A stretch of DNA of 53,653 bases from Clostridia bacterium (GCA_017554615.1 JAFZHY010000017.1:1-53653); one strand, 5' to 3'; positions 16,901 through 27,716 are shown, counted from the first letter of the stretch. Notes: generated by a model from the sequence alone, not told the origin. A program made the numbers and translations.

Positions 16901-17854
16901 ATGATTAGTCACGGAAAGGATATTAAAATTTTCTCAGGAAACTCAAACCCTGAATTAGCAAAGGCTATTGCTAACATTTTAGGGCTTGAAGTTGGTCAGG
17001 CAACTGTTACAAAATTTTCTGACGGAGAAATTTCAGTTAACATTTATGAAACAGTCAGAGGTTCAGACGTGTTTGTTGTTCAGTCTACCTGCTCACCTGT
17101 TAATGATAATTTAATGGAACTTCTTATTATGATAGACGCATTCAAACGTGCATCTGCAGGAAGAATTACAGCAGTGCTTCCATATTTCGGATATGCAAGA
17201 CAGGACCGTAAAGCAAAAGCGAGAGACCCTATCACAGCAAAATTATGCGCAGACCTTTTAACAGCAGCAGGTGCTGACAGGGTTTTAACAATGGACCTTC
17301 ACGCGTCTCAGATTCAGGGATTTTTTGATATACCTGTTGACCATCTTTTAGGTTCTGCAGTTCTTTGTCCGTTCTTTGAAGAAAAATACCGTGGCAATGA
17401 TAATGTTGTTATCGTTTCTCCTGACTTAGGAAGTGTTACAAGAGCAAGATTTTATGCTCAGAAACTTGACGCTCCTATTGCTATTATAGATAAACGCCGT
17501 CCTAAAGCGAATGTTTCCGAAGTTATGAATATTATCGGCGATGTTTCTGGAAAAGACGTTATTTTAATTGACGACCTTATTGACACAGCAGGTACTATTG
17601 CAAACGCTGCAAAAGCCCTTAAAGAAAGAGGCGCAAAGAGTATTGTTTCTGCTTGTACACATGCAGTTTTATCAGGTCCGGCTATTGATAGACTTAATGA
17701 TGCTCCGATTGACGAACTTATCTGCCTTGATACAATAAAACTTACAGACGATAAAAAATTCGGCAAGGAAAAAGTGCTTTCTGTTGCTCCTGTTTTTGCA
17801 GAAGCCATTGAAAGAATTTATGAAGATATTTCTGTAAGTACATTATTTGTATAA
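16901..17854 (+). CDS. prs: ribose-phosphate pyrophosphokinase
   Basis: A 317-residue enzyme making PRPP from ribose 5-phosphate and ATP for purine, pyrimidine, histidine and NAD synthesis. Visible motifs are the N-terminal [25 protein letters not shown], the ATP site [20 protein letters not shown], the metal site [18 protein letters not shown] and the PRPP loop [19 protein letters not shown]. The length is normal. ATG 16901 has AGGAGG nine bases upstream. pth begins two bases after its stop, so prs and pth share a transcript. Confidence 0.97.
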   Translation: MISHGKDIKIFSGNSNPELAKAIANILGLEVGQATVTKFSDGEISVNIYETVRGSDVFVVQSTCSPVNDNLMELLIMIDAFKRASAGRITAVLPYFGYARQDRKAKARDPITAKLCADLLTAAGADRVLTMDLHASQIQGFFDIPVDHLLGSAVLCPFFEEKYRGNDNVVIVSPDLGSVTRARFYAQKLDAPIAIIDKRRPKANVSEVMNIIGDVSGKDVILIDDLIDTAGTIANAAKALKERGAKSIVSACTHAVLSGPAIDRLNDAPIDELICLDTIKLTDDKKFGKEKVLSVAPVFAEAIERIYEDISVSTLFV

Positions 17855-17855
17855 T

Positions 17856-18434
17856 ATGAAACTTATAGTTGGTTTAGGAAATCCCGGTGTTAAGTATGAA
17901 ACTACAAGGCATAATGCCGGGTTTTTAATTCTTGATTACTATGCTAATAAAAATGGCATAGAAATTAAGAAAATAAAGAATAAAGCACTTGTTGGTGAGG
18001 CTATAATAAACGGAGAAAAGGTTATATTTATAAAGCCTCAAACCTTTATGAATTTAAGCGGAGACAGTGTTCTTTCGGTTGCAGAGTATTACGGGATAGA
18101 TAATGAAGATATCTTTATTATCTATGATGATATTTCCCTTCCTCTTGGTAAAATAAGAATAAGAGCAAAGGGCAGTGCCGGAGGACATAACGGAATAAAG
18201 GACATTATCTTAAAACTTGACGGAGACGATTTTGCCCGTCTTAAAATAGGGGTTTCTTCCAACGGTGATAAAGACCTTGTTGACTATGTGCTTGGCAATT
18301 TTTCCAAAAAGGAATTTGACATCTTAAAAAAAGTTGCCGAAAAAAGTGCAGAGATAATTGACAGCTTTGTTAAATACGGAGTTAAACATTGTATGAATGA
18401 ATATAATTCATTTGTAGTATCCGAGGAGAATTAA
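17856..18434 (+). CDS. pth: peptidyl-tRNA hydrolase
   Basis: A 192-residue enzyme that releases tRNA from dropped-off peptidyl-tRNA. It shows MKLIVGLGNPGVKYETTRHN with the catalytic His and its partner Asn, KPQTFMNLSGDSV, FIIYDDISLPLGKIRIRAKG and GSAGGHNGIKDII. The frame is open from 17847, but ATG 17856 matches the family start. No strong ribosome binding site is seen, which suggests coupling to prs two bases upstream. Confidence 0.96.
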   Translation: MKLIVGLGNPGVKYETTRHNAGFLILDYYANKNGIEIKKIKNKALVGEAIINGEKVIFIKPQTFMNLSGDSVLSVAEYYGIDNEDIFIIYDDISLPLGKIRIRAKGSAGGHNGIKDIILKLDGDDFARLKIGVSSNGDKDLVDYVLGNFSKKEFDILKKVAEKSAEIIDSFVKYGVKHCMNEYNSFVVSEEN

Positions 18435-18435
18435 A

Positions 18436-18738
18436 ATGATAAATCATACAGTATTATGGACATTAAAAGATGAAGCATTGGGCAATAAAAAAGAAGAAAA
18501 TCTTATTTTAATGAAAGAGAAACTTCTTGTCCTTAAAGACAAAATTGATGAAATTATAGAAATCAGTGTGGGGATAAATTCGGTTGAAACACCAAGTTCA
18601 TATGATTTTATCTTAAATGTTCTTTTTGAAAACAAAGACGACCTTGATTCTTATATTGTAAATAAGTATCATAAGGAAGTAGGAACTTTTGTAAGAGAAG
18701 TTGTTGATAAAAGAGTCAGCATTGATTATGAGGTTTAA
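18436..18738 (+). CDS. Dabb (stress-responsive A/B barrel) domain protein
   Basis: A 100-residue protein starting MINHTVLWTLKDEALG, the typical first strand of Dabb proteins (ferredoxin-like dimeric alpha/beta barrel). It continues with VGINSVETPSSYDFILNVLF and ends with a YIVNKYHKEVGTFVREVV helix, where a conserved His is usual. Its biochemical role is unknown. It is inserted between pth and mfd, one base after the pth stop, and its own stop overlaps the mfd start (TAATG). Confidence 0.82.
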   Translation: MINHTVLWTLKDEALGNKKEENLILMKEKLLVLKDKIDEIIEISVGINSVETPSSYDFILNVLFENKDDLDSYIVNKYHKEVGTFVREVVDKRVSIDYEV

Positions 18739-21700
18739 TGAAAGATTTATTTTTAAATTTATTTAACCGTACAAAAGAGTATCAGGAAGTTTTAAAAAAT
18801 CTTGATAACAATATAATAAATTTGACAGGGCTTACCGATACCGCTAAGCCCCATTTTTTATATGGACTTTTAAAGAATACGAATAAAAATATACTTGTGA
18901 TAGCAAAGAATGAGACTTATTTAAAAAGTCTTAACAATATGCTGTCATTTTTTAATGTAAACTCCCATATTTTCTGGGAAAGAGAGTTTAACTTTTTTTA
19001 ATATTGACGCTAAAAGCACTGATATATTTGTATCAAGAATAAATACACTCTCATCTGTTAAAGGAATCACCCCACAGATTTTTATAACCACATTTGACGC
19101 TCTCACTCAGCCTGTTATACCGTATTGCGTGCTAAATGATATGACTCTAAACTTAGAGTGTGGACAAGAAATTTCAATCGATAAATTATCCGAGTCCCTT
19201 GTTATAATGGGGTATCAGAAAGAGAGTATGGTAGAATTTAAGGGGCAGTTTTCTGTAAGGGGAGGAGTAGTTGACATATTCTCTCCTTTGTGCGACTTTC
19301 CGTACAGAATTGAGTTTTTCGGCGACGAGATAGACTCTATAAGGCTCTTTGACGAAAAAACTCAGAAATCGGTAGAAAATCTTGATAAAATAGATATAAC
19401 CATTGCAAAAGAGGTTGTATTTAAGGACGAAACAAAAGAAGAACTTTTAAAAGAATTAAAAGGTATTTTAAAAACTTTAAAAGGCGATTTAAAAGAAGAA
19501 GTTAAAAGTGATATAGAAAAAATTGAAAATCAAAGATATTTTTATTCCATTGATAAATATATCACATCTATCTATAAAGAGAAAAACACATTTTTAGATT
19601 ATTTTGATAAAGAGAATACTCTTATTGTAATTGACGAGCCTCAAAGGCTTAATGAGAAAAAAGAAGCCTTAAAACTTGAAAGGCGAGAGCAGTTTTTAAA
19701 CCTTGCCGAAAAAAATATCTTAATACCTAAGAATTTTGTATATAAAGATGAGGAAGAAGTATTAAATTTAGTATTATCCTATCCGTTAATAGGTATAATG
19801 AATATTTTAACCTCCAATGAACTTTACAGGCAGACTATGAATATAAATATCACGGTTTCTGACACACCGGGGTATTACGGAAAGATAAATCTTTTTTCAG
19901 AAGACCTTTTAAATTATAAAAATAAAGGCTATACAGTAGTTATCCCTGTTTCTGAAAATAAAACAGAAAATATCAGAAACTATCTTAATTCTCTTCAGAT
20001 TTTTCCTTTGGTTATAGATGAAAGCGAAAATATAAGCGAGGGAGTATATCTTTTAAAGAAAAAAGGGGTAATGGGTTTTCATTATCCTGAGAATAAATTT
20101 ATTCTTCTTTATGACGGGTCAATCTTTGGCGAATATAAACCAAAGAAAAAGAAGAAAAACAAGGATAATGATATTCTATCATTTTCTGACTTAAATGTGG
20201 GAGATTATGTTGTTCATAGTGTTCACGGTATAGGTCAGTATCTTGGCACAAAGAAAATGGAAGTTGACTCTGTTAAGAGAGACTTTTTAAAAATCAAATA
20301 TTATGGCACAGATATATTATATGTTCCTGTAAACCAACTTGATAATCTTAGTAAGTATATAGGAGCAGGGGACAGAAGCGTTAAACTTAACCGTTTAGGC
20401 GGTCAGGAGTTTAACAGGATAAAGGAAAGAGTGCGTCATGCGTGTTCTGACCTTGCTGATAAACTTATAAATCTATATGCCGAAAGAGAAAATACCAAAG
20501 GGCATCAGTATATGAAAGATACTGACCTTCAGGCGCTTTTTGAACAGACTTTTCCTTATGAAGAAACTGAAGACCAGTTAAGAAGTATAGAAGAAGTTAA
20601 AAAGGATATGGAATCTTCCCGTCCGATGGACAGACTTCTTTGCGGAGATGTTGGATATGGTAAAACAGAAGTTGCAATGAGGGCTGCTTTTAAATGTGCA
20701 TCGGAAGGAAAACAGACTGCATATCTTGCATCTACCACAGTTCTTGCTCAGCAGCATTATAATTCCTTTAAAGCAAGAATGGAAGATTTTCCTGTTAAAG
20801 TGGAAATGCTCTCAAGATTTAAATCTAAAAAAGAGCAGGAACAGGTTATTAAAAAATTAAAAACAGGCGAAATTGATATAGTTATAGGCACACACAGGCT
20901 TCTGTCAAAGGATGTTTCCTTTAAAGATTTAGGGCTTTTAATTGTAGACGAAGAGCAAAGGTTCGGAGTAGAGCATAAGGAAAGACTAAAGGAAATGAAA
21001 AATACTATTGAAGTTTTAACCTTAAGTGCAACCCCTATTCCAAGAACTCTTAATATGTCTATGCTTGGAATAAGGGATATGAGCGTTTTAAAAGAACCCC
21101 CTCTTGACAGATTCCCTGTTCAGACTTATGTATTGGAATTTAACGAGCAGATTATAAAAAACGCAATAGATAAAGAAATTTCAAGGGGTGGGCAGGTGTT
21201 TTACCTTTATAATAATGTTGAAGGTATAAACACAGTGGCAAATAAAATTTTAAGTTTATGCCCTGGAATAAATGTAAAAGTGGTTCATGGCAAAATGAGC
21301 GAAACACTAATTGAAAAAACATTTTTAGAAATGTTAAACGGGCAAATTGATGTTTTGGTGTGTACAACCATTATAGAAACAGGAATTGATATTGCAAACG
21401 CCAATACAATTATTGTTGAGAATGCCGACAGATTAGGGTTATCCCAACTTTATCAGTTAAGAGGCAGGGTAGGAAGAAGTAATAAACTTGCTTATTGCTA
21501 CCTAACCTATCAAAAGAATAAAGCCATTAACGAACAGGCAGAAAGCCGTCTTAAAACCATAAAGGAATTTACAGAGTTTGGCTCAGGGTTTAAAATTGCC
21601 TTAAGAGATTTAGAGATAAGAGGCGCAGGGAATGTACTGGGAATAGAACAGCATGGGCATATGGACCTTGTAGGCTATGATATGTATATGCGTATTTTAG

Positions 21701-22185
21701 ACGAAGTTATTAAACTTAAAAAGGGAGAAAAAATTACAGAGGATATTAACTGTAAGGTGGATATTAAAGAAAATGCGTTCATTCCTGACGGATATATTGA
21801 AAATCACGATTTAAGAATGGATATGTATAAAAAAATTGCCTCAATAAAAACGGATGAAGATTTGCAAGAGATAGAAGACGAAATCACAGACAGATTTTCC
21901 GATATGCCCGAACCCGTTGAAAATCTTTGTAAAATTGCTCATATTAAAGCATTGGCAGAGAGTGTTGGCATATGTGAAGTAACTGATTTTAACTTTAAGA
22001 TAACCTTTAAATATCAAAGTCAGGAAAGTTTTGATTTTGAGAAAATATCAAAGATAAGCGAAGAATATCCTGACAGAATAATGGTGTCTAATTCCTCTTC
22101 GGTAGCATTCACTTATAAGATGTATAAACACGAGGCAAAAGATAAACTTTTAAATATTAAAAAAATATTACAATTATTAAAATAA
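18738..22185 (+). pseudogene. mfd: mfd, transcription-repair coupling factor, split by a one-base frameshift
   Basis: Mfd removes stalled RNA polymerase from DNA damage and recruits UvrA. The 5' part (18738-19001) ends at TAA after a run of seven T at 18993-18999. The rest continues in the next frame (NIDAKSTDIFVSRINTLSS and onward) to 22185. Removing one T would give about 1148 residues, the normal Mfd length. The second part carries the UvrB-interaction region, the RNAP-binding VGDYVVHSVHGIGQYLG, Walker A CGDVGYGKTEVAMRAAF, DEEQRFG and the motif VI region QLRGRVGRSNKLAYCYL. All motifs look intact, so a homopolymer sequencing or assembly error or a very recent mutation is more likely than decay. 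Internal starts from 19129 would give a 1018-residue protein. Confidence 0.88.
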
Positions 22186-22246
22186 TCTTTGCAAAAAATA
22201 AAATTATTGTATAATTAAATTATACAATGTTGAAAGGAATGATAAT

Positions 22247-23227
22247 ATGAAAAAAATTATAATTTTTGCATTACTTATTTCAGTTTTAATATCATTTGCA
22301 GGATGTGGAAAGGTTGCACAGAATGTTTTAACCATTGAGGGCGAAAATGCATCAATGAATGAATACAACTTTTTTTACAACACTCAGATTTTAATGGCAG
22401 GTCAAATGGGGCTTAATAATGAAGAATACTGGAATGCTGAAACTGACGGTAAGAAAAACTTTGAGCTTGTAAAAGAAAGTGCTTTAAATCAACTTGTGGA
22501 ATTATATGTTGTGGCCCAAAAAGCAAAACAGGCAGGTTTAATATATGACGATGCTCTTTTAGATGCGGCAAATCAGTATAAATCATATTTTACAGGTTCT
22601 TTTAATAATATCTACAGCGAACTTAAAATTGATAAAGAAGCATTAGAAAAAATTTGTAAACTTTATGCAATAAATGATGCATATGACCAGAAACTTATCG
22701 AAGAAGGCACTATCAACCTTGGCGAAGATGTTTTAAAAGATGTGTTTTCTAATAATTACTTAAAGGCTCAGCATATTCTTTTACTTACAACTGACGAATC
22801 AGGCGCTCCTTTAGGCGAAGATGAAAAAGCAAAGGTTAAAGAAGAAATTGAGTCTATCTTAAAAAGAGCAAAATCAGGTGAAAACTTTACAAATTTAGCA
22901 AACGAATTTTCTAAAGACCCAGGTCAGCAGACAAGCCCTGAAGGATATGTATTTACCGATGGGGAAATGGTTTTGGAATTTGAACAGGCTACAAAGGCAC
23001 TAAAACCTAATGAAATTTCTGATATAGTTGAAACATCATACGGTTATCACATTATTAAAAGATTGCCTTTATCTATCGAAAAAGATTTTGTGTCTGACTC
23101 AGGAGATTTTGAAGCAATTATCCGTAACAGAATAATCACAGAATTCAGACAAGCAAACATCGAAAACTGGAAAAAAGAATTTAATATTACTGTAAATAAT
23201 AAAGTTATTGATAAATTAAAATTCTAA
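22247..23227 (+). CDS. PrsA-like lipoprotein foldase (parvulin peptidyl-prolyl isomerase)
   Basis: A 326-residue exported lipoprotein. A short basic start and hydrophobic stretch end in the lipobox ISFAGC (Cys at about residue 20). A SurA/PrsA-type N-terminal helical region follows, then a parvulin domain: KAQHILLLTTDESG, FTNLANEFSKDPGQQTSPEG, LKPNEISDIVETSYGYHIIK. Such proteins fold secreted proteins outside the membrane. ATG 22247 has GAAAGGAATG upstream. It sits between mfd and rodA. Confidence 0.88.
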   Translation: MKKIIIFALLISVLISFAGCGKVAQNVLTIEGENASMNEYNFFYNTQILMAGQMGLNNEEYWNAETDGKKNFELVKESALNQLVELYVVAQKAKQAGLIYDDALLDAANQYKSYFTGSFNNIYSELKIDKEALEKICKLYAINDAYDQKLIEEGTINLGEDVLKDVFSNNYLKAQHILLLTTDESGAPLGEDEKAKVKEEIESILKRAKSGENFTNLANEFSKDPGQQTSPEGYVFTDGEMVLEFEQATKALKPNEISDIVETSYGYHIIKRLPLSIEKDFVSDSGDFEAIIRNRIITEFRQANIENWKKEFNITVNNKVIDKLKF

Positions 23228-23257
23228 GTTTAAAAAGCAGGAGGGCAAAAGAAATCA

Positions 23258-24367
23258 ATGGTTAAAAAAATCAAAGAAAACTTAAAAAACTTTGATACCC
23301 CTCTTTTCTTTGCGTGTGTAATTCTTGCAATAATCGGTTTGGTATTGGTTTTTAGCGCCTCTAAAAGTTATGGCTCTTTAAGAATTATCTTAGTTCAGTC
23401 AGTGGCGTTTATAGCAGGAGTTTTTATATGTCTTGTTATGGCGTTTTGGGACTATGAGTTTTTATCTACTAAGTGGCTATATATCTTTGGTGCTAATATA
23501 TTCCTACTTGTTCTTGTGCTGCTTATCGGTATCGGAGCAGAGGAAGTTGGCGGAAACAGTTGGATTGACCTTGGAGTTATTAAATTTCAACCGTCTGAAA
23601 TAGTAAAAATAGGATATATTATCTGTTTTGCTGTTCAGCTTGATTACTTTCGCGAAGATATAAATAACATAAAGAATATTCTTCTTTTTATATTGCATTT
23701 TGCAATAATTATTGGGCTTATACTTTTGCAACCCGATTTTGGAACAGCCATGGTCTTTGTTGCCATATTTACAGGAATGGTATTTGTTGCAGGTATTAAC
23801 TATAAATATATTCTCTCAGCGATAGGGCTTGGCGTAGTTTCTGCTCCGCTTTTGTGGTTTTTCTTCCTTTCTGAATACCAGAAAGACAGAATAAGGGTTT
23901 TTCTAAATCCTGAACTTGACCCGTTAAGAAGCGGATATCAGGTTATCCAGTCTAAACTTGCAGTCGGCTCGGGTGAAATTGCAGGAAGCGGCCTGTTACA
24001 AGGTGTGCAAACCCAACTTGGCTATCTTCCCGCAAAGCATACAGATTTTATATTCTCTGTTGCAGGTGAAGAATTCGGGTTTATCGGCGCATTTTTAATT
24101 GTCGCTTTAATAGTATTTATTATAATAAGATGTTTTCATATAGCATATAATGCAAGAAATCCGTTAGGCACATATATTGCAACAGGTATAGGAATGATGT
24201 TTCTTGCACAGTCTTTTGAAAATATCTGTATGACTATCGGGCTTATGCCTGTAACAGGGATAACTCTTCCGTTTTTAAGTTACGGTGGCTCATCCTTGCT
24301 TACTACATTTATAGCCATTGGAATAGTTTTAAATATTAAAATAAGGCATAGAGTAATAAATTTTTAG
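23258..24367 (+). CDS. rodA: RodA/FtsW/SpoVE-family peptidoglycan polymerase
   Basis: A 369-residue polytopic SEDS protein with about ten membrane segments, which polymerises lipid II together with a class B PBP. Typical motifs are FQPSEIVKIGYIICFA, LQPDFGTAMVFVAIF (the catalytic Asp lies in a later extracellular loop) and the C-terminal GLMPVTGITLPFLSYGGSSL. The unusually short loops and YQVIQSKLAVGSG favour RodA over FtsW, but the branch is not certain. AGGAGG lies 13 bases before ATG 23258, a long spacing. A strong terminator follows. Confidence 0.88.
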   Translation: MVKKIKENLKNFDTPLFFACVILAIIGLVLVFSASKSYGSLRIILVQSVAFIAGVFICLVMAFWDYEFLSTKWLYIFGANIFLLVLVLLIGIGAEEVGGNSWIDLGVIKFQPSEIVKIGYIICFAVQLDYFREDINNIKNILLFILHFAIIIGLILLQPDFGTAMVFVAIFTGMVFVAGINYKYILSAIGLGVVSAPLLWFFFLSEYQKDRIRVFLNPELDPLRSGYQVIQSKLAVGSGEIAGSGLLQGVQTQLGYLPAKHTDFIFSVAGEEFGFIGAFLIVALIVFIIIRCFHIAYNARNPLGTYIATGIGMMFLAQSFENICMTIGLMPVTGITLPFLSYGGSSLLTTFIAIGIVLNIKIRHRVINF

Positions 24368-24386
24368 AGAAGACTTATAAAAATTT

Positions 24387-24424
24387 AAAGGCTTTGATGG
24401 ATATACTCCATCAAAGCCTTTTTA
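24387..24424. terminator. bidirectional terminator between rodA and the SDR gene
   Basis: A 15-bp stem, AAAGGCTTTGATGGA (24387-24401) with TCCATCAAAGCCTTT (24407-24421), a 5-base loop and a T-run on each strand. Confidence 0.9.
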
Positions 24425-24439
24425 ATCTAAAAAGTAATG

Positions 24440-25198
24440 TTATTTACAAAGGTATCCACCGTCAACAGGTATAATAGCACCGCAAAGATAATCACTTGCT
24501 CTTGATGCTAAAAACAATGTTGCACCTTTCATATCATCTTTCGTCCCCCATCTTCCTTTTGGTATTCTTTTTGTAATTTCATTATATCTTTCGTTGTTTT
24601 CTCTTATAGCCTTGGTCATATCGGTTGCCATATATCCTGGAGCAATAGCGTTAACATTTATTCCTTTACCTGCCCAGTCATTGGAAAGGGCTTTTGTAAG
24701 TTGCATAACTGCTCCTTTGGTTGCAGAGTAGGCAGGAACAGTCTGCCCACCAAAATAAGAACACATAGAGGCAACATTTATAATTTTACCGTACCCTTTT
24801 TTTAACATTATTTTTCCTGCCTCTTTGCAGAAAATAAATGTGGAATTTAAATTTAAGTTAATTGTTTTTTCCCATTCGTCAAGTGGGAATTCATCAGATA
24901 TATGCCTTGTAATCATTCCTGCAGCGCATACTAAAATATCAATATCCCCAAGATAAGATATAGCCTCATTAAATGCCCTGAAGTTTTCTTCTTTTATGCT
25001 TAAATCTGCTTTTACAGGATATACGATATATCCTTTTTCTTTCCAGTTATCTGCCGCATCAAAAATCTTATCGGTTGATCCTATAACTGCCACTTCGCAT
25101 CCTGCATCCATTAGTGCCTCAGCCATACTAAAGCCAAGACCTTTTGTTCCACCTGTTACTATTGATTTTTTACCTTTTATATTAAATAAATCATTCAT
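24440..25198 (-). CDS. short-chain dehydrogenase/reductase (KduD/gluconate 5-dehydrogenase-like)
   Basis: A 252-residue classical SDR. The Rossmann nucleotide motif is TGGTKGLGFSMAEAL near residues 16-30, CAAG supports the cofactor site, and the catalytic set is N-S-Y-K, with the active site in VPAYSATKGAVMQLTKAL. The NAIAPGYMATDMTKA segment and the C-terminal GAIIPVDGGYLCK are typical of KduD and gluconate 5-dehydrogenases acting on sugar acids. The substrate cannot be fixed from sequence. It is a single-gene unit, with GGAG before ATG 25198, and has no sugar-acid pathway neighbours. Confidence 0.85.
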   Translation of the reverse strand: MNDLFNIKGKKSIVTGGTKGLGFSMAEALMDAGCEVAVIGSTDKIFDAADNWKEKGYIVYPVKADLSIKEENFRAFNEAISYLGDIDILVCAAGMITRHISDEFPLDEWEKTINLNLNSTFIFCKEAGKIMLKKGYGKIINVASMCSYFGGQTVPAYSATKGAVMQLTKALSNDWAGKGINVNAIAPGYMATDMTKAIRENNERYNEITKRIPKGRWGTKDDMKGATLFLASRASDYLCGAIIPVDGGYLCK

Positions 25199-25306
25199 AA
25201 TTTATTCTCCTTTTTTAATTATGTATAAATTATATCATATAAAAATACAATATTAAAGCCATTTTTGTATAATATATCCAAATTTATCAAAAGAGTAAAA
25301 AATATG

Positions 25307-25336
25307 TTTACATCTTTAAAAGTGGTATGATATAAT
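25307..25336 (+). promoter_or_regulatory. promoter for the Na/Pi cotransporter gene
   Basis: TTTACA (25307-25312), an 18-base spacer and a perfect TATAAT (25331-25336). Confidence 0.68.
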
Positions 25337-25403
25337 GTAAACTGAGAAAACTTAAAAAAGAATAAAAAATACATAAATAAACAGACAAAAGAAAGGGGAT
25401 ATT

Positions 25404-27149
25404 ATGGATTTTTTTGATGTTCTAACGTTAATTGGAGGGCTTTGTTTATTTTTATTCGGTATGAGTGTTATGGGCGATTCACTAGAACGCCGTGCCGGAG
25501 ATAAATTAAGCGAAATTATTGGAAAACTTACAACTAATAAAATTGCAGGTTTTTTAACAGGTTTAGGGGTAACAGCCCTTATCCAGAGTTCATCTGCTAC
25601 AACAGTTATGGCAGTTGGTTTTGTTAACTCAGGGCTTATGAACTTAAAACAGGCAATAAGTATAATTATGGGTGCCAACATCGGTACAACAGTTACATCG
25701 TGGATTTTAAGCCTTGGAGGAATAGAGGGCAGTAACTTTATTGTTCAGATGTTTAAACCTATGTCATTTACTCCGATTCTTGCACTTATTGGTATTGCAT
25801 TTTTTATGTTTGGTAAAACCAATAAGAAAAAGGATACAGGAACAATATTTCTTGGGTTTGCAGTTTTAATGTTTGGTATGGATATAATGTCTGGTGCTGT
25901 TGCAGGGTTAAGAGATGTTCCTGCTTTTAGAGAACTTTTTGTAGCGTTTAAAAACCCTATTCTTGGTGTTATTGCAGGTGCTGTGCTTACAGCAATTATT
26001 CAGTCATCATCTGCTTCTGTCGGTATACTTCAGGCACTTACAGTAACAGGGCAGATTTCATATGGTGCAGCCTTTCCTATTATAATGGGGCAGAATATCG
26101 GTACTTGTATAACTGCTATTTTATCAAGTTTTGGTACTAACCGTAATGCAAAGCGTGTTGCTTTTGCACATCTTTCGTTTAATATAATAGGTACTGTTGT
26201 TGTACTTATAGGATTATATATTGTAAAAGGTGTGTTTAACCCTGCAATTCTTGATGTAAACGCAACCCACTTAGGAATTGCAATAAGCCACTCTATATTT
26301 AATATAATCTGTACAATAATTCTTCTTCCAATGTCATCTCTTTTAGAAAAATTTGTTTGCAAACTTGTTCCTGATGCCAAGCGTGAAGAAGAAACAACCG
26401 AACTTGACGAAAGACTTTTACAAACTCCTGCAGTTGCGCTTGTTACCAGCAGAAATTACGCATTGAAGATGGCAAACTGTGCAGTAACTGCGCTTAAAGA
26501 AAGTATTTTATCTCTTACCGATTACAGCGAAGAAAAAGCCAATAAAATTAAAGAAATGGAAGAAAAGACTGACCATTATGAAGATATAATAGGCGACTAT
26601 CTTTTAAAACTATCTCATCACCGTATAAATGAAGATGAGAGTGCTGAAGCGGCAAAACTTTTAAGAATAATAGGCGATTTTGAAAGAATGTCTGACCATG
26701 CAGTTAATATATTAGAATCTGCACAAGAAATGAGAGATAAGAAAATTAAGTTTACAGAGTTTGCAACCAAAGAACTTTTGGTTATATCAAATGCAGTAAA
26801 CGAAATTGTAGATTTATCTCTTAGTGCATTTGAAAACAACGATTTAAGTGTGGCATTTGATATTGAATCTTTAGAAGAAGTTATTGATGTATTAAAAGAC
26901 GAGTTAAGAACAAGTCATATAAGAAGACTTCAAAAAGGTCAATGTACTATTGAAGCAGGGTTTATATGGGCTGACCTTCTTACCAACTTTGAAAGAGCAT
27001 CCGACCATTGTTCAAATATTGCAGGATGTATTATTGAAACATCAAATCATCATCTTAATATGCATGAAGGCTTAAGAACATTAAAAACTGAAAATGAAGA
27101 ATTTAAGTCCAAATATAAAATTTATTCTGAAAAATATTTAGTAAAATAA
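25404..27149 (+). CDS. Na/Pi cotransporter family protein with PhoU-like C-terminal domain
   Basis: A 581-residue protein. The first 320 or so residues hold two repeats of the Na/Pi-II fold, each with a glutamine-serine signature (GVTALIQSSSATTVMAVGF and GAVLTAIIQSSSASVGILQA) followed by IIMGANIGTTVTS and IIMGQNIGTCITA. The C-terminal 230 residues form PhoU-like helical bundles (ERMSDHAVNILESA, NFERASDHCSNIAGCI). It is expected to take up phosphate with sodium, or in this bacterial branch to manage phosphate efflux, with the PhoU part regulatory. ATG 25404 has AAAGGGG upstream. It is monocistronic. Confidence 0.92.
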   Translation: MDFFDVLTLIGGLCLFLFGMSVMGDSLERRAGDKLSEIIGKLTTNKIAGFLTGLGVTALIQSSSATTVMAVGFVNSGLMNLKQAISIIMGANIGTTVTSWILSLGGIEGSNFIVQMFKPMSFTPILALIGIAFFMFGKTNKKKDTGTIFLGFAVLMFGMDIMSGAVAGLRDVPAFRELFVAFKNPILGVIAGAVLTAIIQSSSASVGILQALTVTGQISYGAAFPIIMGQNIGTCITAILSSFGTNRNAKRVAFAHLSFNIIGTVVVLIGLYIVKGVFNPAILDVNATHLGIAISHSIFNIICTIILLPMSSLLEKFVCKLVPDAKREEETTELDERLLQTPAVALVTSRNYALKMANCAVTALKESILSLTDYSEEKANKIKEMEEKTDHYEDIIGDYLLKLSHHRINEDESAEAAKLLRIIGDFERMSDHAVNILESAQEMRDKKIKFTEFATKELLVISNAVNEIVDLSLSAFENNDLSVAFDIESLEEVIDVLKDELRTSHIRRLQKGQCTIEAGFIWADLLTNFERASDHCSNIAGCIIETSNHHLNMHEGLRTLKTENEEFKSKYKIYSEKYLVK

Positions 27150-27157
27150 AAAACACA

Positions 27158-27188
27158 TAAAAAGCCGATAGTTCATATCGGCTTTTTT
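27158..27188. terminator. bidirectional terminator
   Basis: AAAAAGCCGATA pairs with TATCGGCTTTTT around a GTTCA loop, between the convergent Na/Pi gene and the cobalamin operon. Confidence 0.9.
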
Positions 27189-27199
27189 AATATCATAAG

Positions 27200-27706
27200 T
27201 TAATATTCTATTCCAAGTCTTGCACCTGTTCCACTGTCGAATGGGTGCTTTTCTTTTTTAAAATATGTAATATAATCTGCCAGATTTAAAATATCGTCTG
27301 ACGGATTTCTCCCTGTTAAAATAATTTCGGTTGTTTCTCTTTTTTTAATAAGAAAATCTATAAGTTTTTTTTCGTCTATTATATTAAGATAAACTGCATC
27401 AAGAATTTCGTCCATAATAAGTAAGTCTAAGCAGGTTGTATCTTCTAAAGTAGAAAATAAATCGTTTTGCTCTTTTATAACCTCTGCCTTTTCTTTGTCA
27501 TTAAGTTGTGGGAAAAAGCCATGTTTATTTTTGCATATTTTAACATCTAATAATTTATCTAACACTTTTATCTCGCAGGAGGAATCACTTTTTAAAAATT
27601 GAGAAAACACAACTTTTTTATCTGCTCCCAAAGCCCTTATGGCAATGCCGACAGATGCAGTAGTTTTTCCTTTTCCGTCTCCGTGGTATATATGAATCAT
27701 TTTCAT
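27200..27706 (-). CDS. cobO: cob(I)yrinic acid a,c-diamide adenosyltransferase (CobA/CobO/BtuR type)
   Basis: A 168-residue P-loop ATP:corrinoid adenosyltransferase that adds the adenosyl ligand to cob(I)alamin or precursors. The P-loop is HGDGKGKTTASVG near residue 8. FSQFLKSD, LLIMDEILDAVYLNII and ILTGRNPSDDILNLADYIT follow, and the family-typical GTGARLGIEY ends the protein. ATG 27706 has AAGGAG six bases upstream; ATG 27700 is an alternative. It is the last gene of the riboswitch-controlled ECF operon, so imported corrinoid can be converted to the coenzyme on entry. Confidence 0.93.
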   Translation of the reverse strand: MKMIHIYHGDGKGKTTASVGIAIRALGADKKVVFSQFLKSDSSCEIKVLDKLLDVKICKNKHGFFPQLNDKEKAEVIKEQNDLFSTLEDTTCLDLLIMDEILDAVYLNIIDEKKLIDFLIKKRETTEIILTGRNPSDDILNLADYITYFKKEKHPFDSGTGARLGIEY

Positions 27707-27716
27707 AAATTTCTCC

